Below, one piece after another: positions 56,030 to 64,000 of a DNA stretch of 64,000 nt. The stretch is from Tragulus kanchil. Lineage: Eukaryota > Chordata > Mammalia > Artiodactyla > Tragulidae. Position numbers and translations under genes: made by a program. The notes under the pieces are model-generated. The model was not told the DNA's origin. It worked only from the letters and a program-made list of their open reading frames with translations, and searched no databases. Positions within the stretch are counted from its first letter, which is position 1. Each line of letters starts with the position of its first letter. The stretch covers positions 176,109,501 to 176,173,500 of the forward strand of contig JAIOJX010000004.1 in the NCBI GenBank assembly GCA_022376925.1. Direction: 5' to 3'.

Positions 56030-59000
56030 ACCACTCTGTCCCCACTGAACCCCTAGTCCAGTCTCGGTTTCCTTTTCTGAAAAATAGGGGTGGCAGTTGG
56101 ATGCAAAGTTCTCTCCTGGCCTGTGGCCCTCTGCAGATGACTGGAAGGAAACGTAGAGGATCCCCACCTCCTACCTCCATTTTACAGATGAGGAAACTGA
56201 GTCTCTAATTCCCAGGAAGCGATTGCTTTCAAAAGGCCTTGACCTTTTTTCGACCCCTATGGGTCAAATTGCTTTCCTGAAAATCTGGGCCCATTCACGT
56301 TGTGACCAGGGATTCTCTGGCTCATTTTGCAGATAGGAAAGGAGAGGCCCAGAGAGGTGGAGGGATCAGTCCAAGATACAATAAGCATGGTGGAGCTGGG
56401 CCAGACCCGGGCCCTGCCTGGCCAGAGGGTCCCCGGAGCAGACTGGGGAGCACAGACTCCAGGCATCGATTCCAGACTTTAGTCTTTATTTTCATCGCGA
56501 CTCAAAGATCTCCCTCCCCAGCTGATCTCTTTCTGTAGTAAGTGGGATGTGAGGTAGACTGGCGGAACTCTCTATCACTGGGATAGGAATGCAGGGATGT
56601 AGCTCCCCTCCCCCCAGCCTTTCTCTGGCCAGATTTTCCTGATGCACGGTCAGGTGTCCCCAAGGTCCCCAAGGCCCCCCAGGTGGGGGCGGGACTGGCT
56701 GAAGTCTCAGTTCCTCCTGGGCTTCCTGCAGGCACCTCTCACTTCCTGGCCCACAGCCTGAGCTCCTGGTTCCGGGTGGGGGTGGGGAGGCCCAGCTGGT
56801 GAGGCCAGGAGGAGGGGCCTGACCCCTAACCTCCCTCTGTCTCAGCAGGAATGGCGCCAGACAGCCCTTGCCCTTAGAAGCTGTGGCATCTCTTGGGGCC
56901 TGTCTCCCTCATTCAAAATGGAACCCAAGGGCCAACCTGCTGTCCAAGATCAAAGAGGTCATGTGGGAAGTAGGGGCTCCACCTCAGGAGTGCCTATAGT
57001 TCCTTCCTTCCCTGGGATACTGATGCTTTTCTGCCCAGAGTCCCCAACCCTCAGAACTTGTCCCTGGTAAGCGCGTTTCCCGGGGCTGCCACCCCCATCT
57101 CCCATGTCATCTGTTTACCGCTCTGTTAATCACATCAGATCCCAGGAGGCCTGCGTTGTGCCAGGACCATGCTGGTCAGTGCCAGGCGTCAGTCTCAGGC
57201 TCCGCCATTAGGTCCTATTCCAGTGGGAGAGACAGAGCAGGACACAATGGCAGGACAGGGGGATCCTGGCCAGAGCCAGGGACTGCGCCAACGGTGCATG
57301 CAGGGGTGGGGGGATAGTTTAGCACTGAGAGTTCTTTGGAGAGTAGGAGATCAGCCCGAGTCCTGTGCAGGTGTCCTGCTGGAACAGGGCAGAGAAAGGG
57401 CACTCCTGGCCCAGGCAGCTGCGGGCAACGGTGCAGAGACGCCGGGCCAGGAGGAGAGGCTTGGGCACACGCCCCGCTGAATGCCCGGTGAGGCTGTCAG
57501 AACCTTCCCTGTGACCGCTCCCACCGCCTGGCCCACAGGGGCACCCACCTCAGGGAGCAAGACGCTCCTCCAGCCCTATCTTTTGGTTTCACCCTTTCAC
57601 CTCTCAGAGGCCTCCAGACCCCTCTGGGCCTCCCTCGGGCACAGCGTGGGCGCTCACTCCCATCTTTTCTGCTGTAGGTGGCTTAGGCCAAATTCTCCCC
57701 CACCCTGGACTGAGATCTGCACTCTCTCCAGCCTCTGCCAGCTCCCTAGCTGCTTGGCCCTGACCTGAGGGTGGGCTTGCGCGTAGGAACAACTGCCCAG
57801 GGTCACACGGAGAGTTGAAAAGAAGCCAGAAGGACACAAAGGCCTGGGTGCCAACCCGTGTTTTTCTGAGGACTCTGGAGGGGTCCCGGGCCTGCCGGGC
57901 CTCTTGAGCATCTCTTCGTTCCCCTGACCTGCGAAGAATCTGAGGACCAGCTCTGGGCGCCCTGCATGGATCAGGACGATGCCAGTGACTCCGGAGCAGG
58001 TGAAAGTCTGTCTCCGCGGCTCCTGCGGTCAGCCGTCAGCGGTCAGGGAGACCCGGGGCAACTTGACCGCCAGCCTTCAGGCAGCGGAAGGCGGGGCTGC
58101 GGGACAGAGGGGCGGGGCCAGGGCTAGAGGCGTGGCCAGGGCGGGGTCAAGGAAAGAGGTGGGGCGAGGAAGCCCGAGCCGCAGGGTGGCAGGTAAGGGG
58201 CGGGGCCGGGAGCTTGCGGAAGGAGTGGGTCCAAGGCCCACCCTCAGGGAAAAAGGGCGACCGCGGATGAACGCGGCACCGAGATCTACCGTAGGCTCTA
58301 AACTCCGTAGCCGCGCTCACGCGGAGTCCCCGATCTCCAGCGAGGTCCCAGGACGGCGGCCCGAGACAGGAGGGATCCAAATGCAGAACTCGGCCCCCAC
58401 TTTGGGGAGAGATGGCCTCCCTCGCTGTCCCCCTCCTCCTGACCCCGGAGTTGTGTCCTAGGAACCGGCAGGGTGGCGGGACAGAGCGCACCTGTCGGGG
58501 TGAGGCGCTGAGTGGCCTCTGAGCACTGTCCTCTCTGGGTCGGCTTCCGCGCTAAGGTCACGGTGGCACCTCCGGATTTGCACCTTCGTTGAGTGCACAG
58601 GGAATTGAGAAGGGAAGATGAGCTCCAGCTCCCGGCGCCAGCCCCGCCCCCCAACCCCCGCTCCCTCGCGACCTCAGGAGCCTGGGCGTCCCCTCCCCCC
58701 GCCCCCCCTAGGCAGCTGAAGCCTGAGTCACGAACTGCTTCTCGGGGAGACAAAGGAGCCTCGCGCCCTCCCCTGCAGACCCCTCCTGGTACCGGCTTGG
58801 CATCTGCCCTCGCGGGGAGTCCGTGGTCCCCTACAGTCCCTGCTTCTTGGGTAACCTTCCACCATAGATGCAATGGAAGCAAGATGGATTTGGGAATGAG
58901 GCGTTTGAGACTCATGGACGACATTCACTGTGGAATTATCATCTTCTCAGCACTTCTGTGGTGGGGGTTCCCCAAGGGTGCAAGATCCAATGTTTTTCAA

Positions 59001-59920
59001 CCAGAGACCCATTAGCTTCTCCCTGCAGCTCTGCCAAAGGAGGGTTAGCAGCCTGTTTTGCAGATGAAAAAACTGAGACCTAGAAAGGTTGATTGGTCTT
59101 ACTAGAGCTGGCCAGAGGTTGGTTTGGGTCACATAATGCAGGTTCCAGGCCAAACTCCTGCCTTTCCAGGCTGTGTGCCAGTGACAGCAAGTCATTGCCT
59201 CTCCTGGGGTCTTGGGCTTCTCTCTAGGAGGGCTGGGCAGACAGGTCACCTCCTAAAACCCGGACACTGGGACCCGGGCCAGGTTCTCCCTAATATCCCT
59301 GACCTCTCCTCTCAGGACCCTGAGCGCTGCCCAGCCGGAGCTGGTCACCGGACAAGGACTCAACAGGGAAGGTTTTGCACAGGTGCGTCTGGGCTGACAC
59401 AGTGTGTACATATGCCCACGTGCAGTGAAATCCCTCACATCACGCCAGCCCCAGACACGCACACTCTCCCGTTCTTAAGCATACTCAGACACCCGCACGC
59501 TCCAGCTGCCAGCTTTGGGAGCCGGAGGCGGGGCGGATGCCCTTCATGAACCGAGACGCGGCTCCTCTGCCTGCCCTGTGGGGCTTGCTGCAGATGCCAG
59601 GGGCTATTTTAAGCTTGGATCGGTGGATGGCTTTTGGTGACACAGGCTTGGGGGTGGCGAGCAGTGGAGACGAGGGCCGGTGCTCTGGTGCCTTGCCATG
59701 GAGAGAGGCTCCAGGGCCGGGGGGCAGCCTGAGCCAAGGGGTCTCCCCTTAGCTGGACTGCCCCATCTCTAGATCCCCTTGCTCAGAGCGGGGCTGGCAC
59801 CTGGGGAAACAGTGTCTGTTGAATGGACGGCAACACCCGGGGCTCAGCCAGTCAGCTGTGGTCTGAGTTTGCATTTGCCCTCTCTACATCACCCCCCTCC
59901 AAGGCTGAGTGTTCACATGA
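56030..59920. other. Intergenic region with MIR fragments
   Basis: Antisense MIR-like text at about 56185-56215, 56315-56365 and 59055-59095 ('gcagatgaaaaaactgagac'). No coding exon is recognised. A CpG-rich stretch is listed separately. Confidence 0.4.
57980..58700. promoter_or_regulatory. CpG-rich stretch, possible CpG island
   Basis: Repeated GC boxes (ggggcggggcc, gggcggggtc, ggggcggggcc) and frequent CpG from 57990 to about 58700. No gene start is recognised next to it. Confidence 0.35.
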
Positions 59921-59921
59921 G

Positions 59922-60287
59922 TGTTATGAGGCACGCTCAGTGAAGCACCCAACTCCGCTCTTGGTGGATGGAAATGAGGTTTATTAGGCTGGCGCCAGCG
60001 ACCACCCGCAAGAAACTAGGTTTCCTGCGAGGGCCCTGACTGGAGGTAAAGGGTGGTTTTTAAAGGCTGGTCCAATCAATGGCGCAAGACCCTCCCCTTT
60101 GATTGAAATTGGACACACCTGTACATTCCCTTTTACAATCAACATGATAGTCTAGAGGCTTCTTCGTAAATTGCAGTCAGTTGCAATGAATAAAGATTAA
60201 CAGACAACAATCACTGCTAACAGATGAATCACTAACCAGTAACCATCAGCAAACCATCGTGCATTCCCTTTTACGGAGTGCCTGACA
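59922..60287 (-). mobile_element. Solo LTR-like element, antisense
   Basis: On the minus strand it runs from TGTCAGGCAC to CATAACA, with 'cctttaaaaacc' and then 'cctaataaacctc' in LTR order. No viral genes are seen, and no clear target duplication. Confidence 0.6.
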
Positions 60288-60811
60288 CAGACCCAGTACT
60301 GTGGCCATCTATGGTTCCTGACTGACGACTGAACCAGACTGAGATGGGGAGCAAGCCACGCACGCGGGGGAGGAGGCCATGGACATCGGGAGGAGTTGGA
60401 GGTTGGACATCAATCCCTTGGGAGTATGGTAGGGGTTTGCCTGGAATCCAGCTTCATTGGATAAAGGGAGACATATATCTTGACTGCAGTCCATTTGGGG
60501 TGGAAGCTGGGCAGAGCACCCAATGATGCCGGGAGAGTCGGGTCCAGAGCAGGGCCCTGGGAGGAGCAGAGCATTGGAAGACCTGCTCTGGGCCCAATGG
60601 AGTCATGCTACTAAAGGTCACAGTTCCAGTGGGCAGTGACAAACCTCTTTATACCTAGTGCCCAGCAGTAGGGTGGGAAAGAGAAGAGAAGTGGCCACCC
60701 TTGCAGACTCAGGAACCCAGCAGGGGCTGGACAGTGTGTGCTGGGGGTGTAAGGGATAGGGAAAGGGGCAGGGCACAATTTTTGAAAAGAATGACACACC
60801 CAGAGGCGCCA

Positions 60812-61066
60812 TGACAGTTCCACCGCTTCCCTAAAAGATGGAATCCCCCCACTCATTAGCATATGGAATTACCCAGCCTATAAAAGCTAAGAACGCCAGG
60901 TTTCGAGGCCGCTGGGTTCGCTCTGCCATGGCCCACACTCTGTGGAGTGTGCTTTCTCTGAATCTGAATAAATCCATTTCTTACCTATCACTTTGTCTCT
61001 CCTTGAATGCTTCTCTGCAAAGAGACATGAAGAACCTGAGCCTCAGTGGATCCAGACATTGGGTGA
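60812..61066 (+). mobile_element. LTR-like element, plus strand
   Basis: TATAAAA at 60889-60895, AATAAA at 60967-60972 and a T-rich 'cactttgtctctccttgaat' U5-like stretch, the layout of class I endogenous retrovirus LTRs. No viral coding sequence follows. The 5' edge is uncertain. Confidence 0.6.
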
Positions 61067-63460
61067 GTGATTTTACCAGGGTTTTGGCTGGGTTCGAGTC
61101 CTGGCTGTGTGGGTTCAAGTCCCAAACAGGTTTGATTAAGTCTGGGCCCTGGGTTTAAGTCAAATTGAGGTTGAACACTTTCAGGGGCATTGGTAAAACT
61201 AGACACCTGATTCCATTTCTAGGAAGGAAGCAGCTAAGGAAGCAGAAAAGGATGCCCCAGAGAATATAAAGTTCTAAAGCAGAGGAATATATTGGATGGA
61301 AACTTGGCAGCCAAAAGTCATCTAAAAATCAGTTAGAAAACCGTTTGTGAAGCACCAGTTGTCGCTGATAACGGGACTAAGGTAATTTCATTCTACGCCT
61401 TTGCTCATCTATTTTCTTTTTCTCTAAAATTGTAATAAAGCCTTTCAGTGGGTAGGGTCTTCTGGGCTGGATCCGAAGCGTGTTTGTGGGTGGAGGAGAG
61501 AGGAACAGTCTGTCTTTGGCCGAAGGCACAGGGAATGGGGGAGGGCTTTGTAGGAAGGTCACCCTCCTTCCTGTCTTGGCCCTGAAATAAGCCTGTCAGC
61601 CCCTCACCTCATCAACAGAAAACCTGATCCTCCTTTAAATGTAAATCTGTCTCCTTCCTTCCTTCCACCTCCTCCAACTGTATAAGCTGATCCCAGTTGC
61701 AGAGTGAAGATAGGATGCAAGGGGGAGCAGGAAGGACTCAAGGAGCCCCAATTCTTCATGTGAAACTAGAGACTAGAGTCACTTCATTCCTTCAGCAGGT
61801 GCGGCAGAGGCCGGCGCTGCGTGGACAGCGGGCCACTGGCCCTCCAGACGCCCTGTCTAGGCAGGAGGAGGCCGCCTCTGGGCCCCTCCCGCCAGAGGAG
61901 GCAGTTTCTGGTGTTAAAATGAGAAACTGAAGCGGGGAAAGCAAGGCTCGGGTCACATTCTCGGGTTAAAACCAACTTCAAAAGCACAGCCAGTGACGGC
62001 CTGGAGGGGTGAGACGGTGGGGGGAGCTGGGGGAGGGACATACGTATACCTATGGGGATTCAGAGGCCGATATGCGGCCGTAACAACAAAACTCGGTAAA
62101 AACATATAAAAATAATCCGTAGGAAAACAAAACAAAACCCAACACAACCAAATAGTGCTCCAGTAGGTTCCGTACCTGCCCACCTCTCTCCCTGGGCTTG
62201 AGAAAGGACCTGAGCGTCCTGTGGGGGTCAGAGGGGAGGGTCTGCTGACGCTTTGCCCCGGGATTTAGGGTTTTCTGGGTTCGAGTCCTGGCTGTGTGGG
62301 TTCAAGTCCCAAACAGGTTTGATTAAGTCTGGGCCCTGGGTTTAAGTCAAATTGAGGTTGAACACTTTCAGGGGCATTGGTAAAACTAGACACCTGATTC
62401 CATTTCTAGGAAGGAAGCAGCTAAGGAAGCAGAAAAGGATGCCCCAGAGAATATAAAGTTCTAAAGCAGAGGAATATATTGGATGGAAACTTGGCAGCCA
62501 AAAGTCATCTAAAAATCAGTTAGAAAACCGTTTGTGAAGCACCAGTTGTCGCTGATAACGGGACTAAGGTAATTTCATTCTACGCCTTTGCTCATCTATT
62601 TTCTTTTTCTCTAAAATTGTAATAAAGCCTTTCAGTGGGTAGGGTCTTCTGGGCTGGATCCGAAGCGTGTTTGTGGGTGGAGGAGAGAGGAACAGTCTGT
62701 CTTTGGCCGAAGGCACAGGGAATGGGGGAGGGCTTTGTAGGAAGGTCACCCTCCTTCCTGTCTTGGCCCTGAAATAAGCCTGTCAGCCCCTCACCTCATC
62801 AACAGAAAACCTGATCCTCCTTTAAATGTAAATCTGTCTCCTTCCTTCCTTCCACCTCCTCCAACTGTATAAGCTGATCCCAGTTGCAGAGTGAAGATAG
62901 GATGCAAGGGGGAGCAGGAAGGACTCAAGGAGCCCCAATTCTTCATGTGAAACTAGAGACTAGAGTCACTTCATTCCTTCAGCAGGTGCGGCAGAGGCCG
63001 GCGCTGCGTGGACAGCGGGCCACTGGCCCTCCAGACGCCCTGTCTAGGCAGGAGGAGGCCGCCTCTGGGCCCCTCCCGCCAGAGGAGGCAGTTTCTGGTG
63101 TTAAAATGAGAAACTGAAGCGGGGAAAGCAAGGCTCGGGTCACATTCTCGGGTTAAAACCAACTTCAAAAGCACAGCCAGTGACGGCCTGGAGGGGTGAG
63201 ACGGTGGGGGGAGCTGGGGGAGGGACATACGTATACCTATGGGGATTCAGAGGCCGATATGCGGCCGTAACAACAAAACTCGGTAAAAAAAAAACATATA
63301 AAAAATAATCCGTAGGAAAACAAAAACAAAACCCAACACAACCAAATAGTGCTCCGAGTAGGTTCCGTACCTGCCCCACCTCTCTCCCCTGGGCTTGAGA
63401 AAGGACCTGAGCGTCCTGTGGGGGTCAGAGGGGAGGGTCTGCTGACGCTTTGCCCCGGGA
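61067..63460. repeat. Tandem duplication 15 (period 1187-1197; junction 62263/62264)
   Basis: The interior is identical. The last ~180 bases of copy 1 have shorter homopolymers (A5 against A9 near 62096/63283, C runs near 62180) and copy 2 starts with ~20 garbled bases. Confidence 0.92.
61090..61171 (+). repeat. Imperfect 21-base tandem repeat, about four units (copy 62277-62358)
   Basis: Units begin gggttcgagtcc, gggttcaagtcc, a degenerate third (ttgattaagtct) and gggtttaagtca. Directly downstream of the LTR-like element. Confidence 0.6.
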
Positions 63461-63464
63461 AAAG

Positions 63465-64000
63465 GACCGGGGTCCTCTTTCTGTCTGGGAGTGATGGGTG
63501 TGGAGGGAGCGGGGAGATGCAGGGAGGGCGCCGACTAGGCGGCGTCCGTCGCTCACAGGCGTGTGGTCACCGCGGGACTCTAGCCCAGGGCGCGCAGCAA
63601 GCTCTGGGACTCGGCTGCGCGGCCTGGGGTTAGGCTGAGCCCTAGGCGGCGCGGAGGGGACCTAGGCTTGGCCCTCTGCTGCGGCTCGGCCGCGAGGCTT
63701 CTTCCCATTTAGCAGCCGGATAATCAAGGCGCGGGGAAGGGAACGGTCCTGCCTCAAGTCACACTTCCGTCTGGATCGGAACTGCTGGAGGCGAGCATGG
63801 GGGACCACACGACGCGCTCCGTCCCGTCAGTCCCCGCACCTGTAAACAGAAGCGCTCTTGCGGCGGGCCTAATGCCCGAAGTCACAGTCCCAAGAGCCCT
63901 GGGCTGAGCCCCCGGGAGCGCCAGTGCCCAGGAGTGTCTGGGGCCGGCCCTCGGGGAGGGTCCCCGGCGGGGCGCGCCGGCTGTGCGGGCCCTGCCGCGC
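63465..64000. promoter_or_regulatory. CpG-rich window end, possible CpG island
   Basis: Dense CpG ('ctaggcggcgtccgtcgctc', 'ggcggggcgcgccggctgtg') up to the window edge. By human synteny SHISA8, co-oriented with TNFRSF13C, should start near here, but none of its coding sequence is visible. Confidence 0.4.

Noticed and set aside
18520..61066. Endogenous retrovirus genes near the three LTR-like elements
   Set aside because: No gag, pol or env-like frame lies next to any of them. They look like solo LTRs or fragments.
1..63460. Recent biological tandem amplification, or a new repeat system with a 1.1 kb period
   Set aside because: The units share no sequence or common ends, and mismatches are confined to the break-facing ends. 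An assembly overlap explains all fifteen cases more simply.
1..64000. CRISPR array, operon-like or phage-defence system
   Set aside because: The content is mammalian (spliced genes, SINEs, LINEs, LTRs). Direct repeats are either SINEs or ~1.1 kb duplications, with no short repeat-spacer pattern.

Overview
This is a nuclear genomic window from a ruminant mammal. The evidence is the interspersed repeats: BovB LINE 3' ends, Bov-tA/BovA SINEs, many tRNA-derived CHR-type SINEs (the 'ttccctggtggtccagtgg' head), ruminant L1 3' ends, and older MIRs. I cannot name the species.

Three protein-coding genes are supported by recognisable proteins and splice sites. SMIM45 lies on the minus strand, with one 68-codon coding exon at 9311-9517. 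CENPM lies on the plus strand, with six coding exons from 23079 to 36701 that join in phase to an intact 180-residue protein. TNFRSF13C (BAFF receptor) lies on the plus strand, with three coding exons from 50463 to 51865 that join in phase to 192 residues. Order and orientation match human 22q13.2 in reverse (SMIM45 divergent from CENPM; CENPM and TNFRSF13C co-oriented). SMIM45 is a small membrane protein, CENPM a kinetochore scaffold subunit and TNFRSF13C a B-cell survival receptor. They are neighbours, not a functional system.

Layout: 1-8.4 kb is intergenic and repeat-rich. 8.4-9.5 kb is the SMIM45 terminal exon, and 9.5-12.4 kb its probable upstream intron and promoter area (X-box plus CCAAT). 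12.6-22.9 kb is intergenic, with many SINEs, L1, BovB and an LTR. 22.9-36.7 kb is CENPM. 36.7-50.3 kb is GC-rich intergenic DNA. 50.3-51.9 kb is TNFRSF13C. 52-56 kb is its downstream region, with a miR-378i-like sequence and an unrecognised exon-like ORF. 56-64 kb is intergenic, with two LTR-like elements, ending in CpG-rich sequence where SHISA8 would be expected next by synteny.

The dominant unusual feature is structural. At fifteen places a segment of about 1.06-1.2 kb is immediately followed by a near-identical direct copy. In total about 16.8 kb, roughly a quarter of the window, is redundant. The copies are unrelated to one another, their mismatches are concentrated at the end of copy 1 and the start of copy 2, many mismatches are homopolymer or small-deletion type, and several breaks coincide with edges of interspersed repeats. 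The best reading is unmerged overlapping contig ends, an assembly artefact, not biology. I found no convincing undescribed biological system; the more interesting biological leads are listed as findings.
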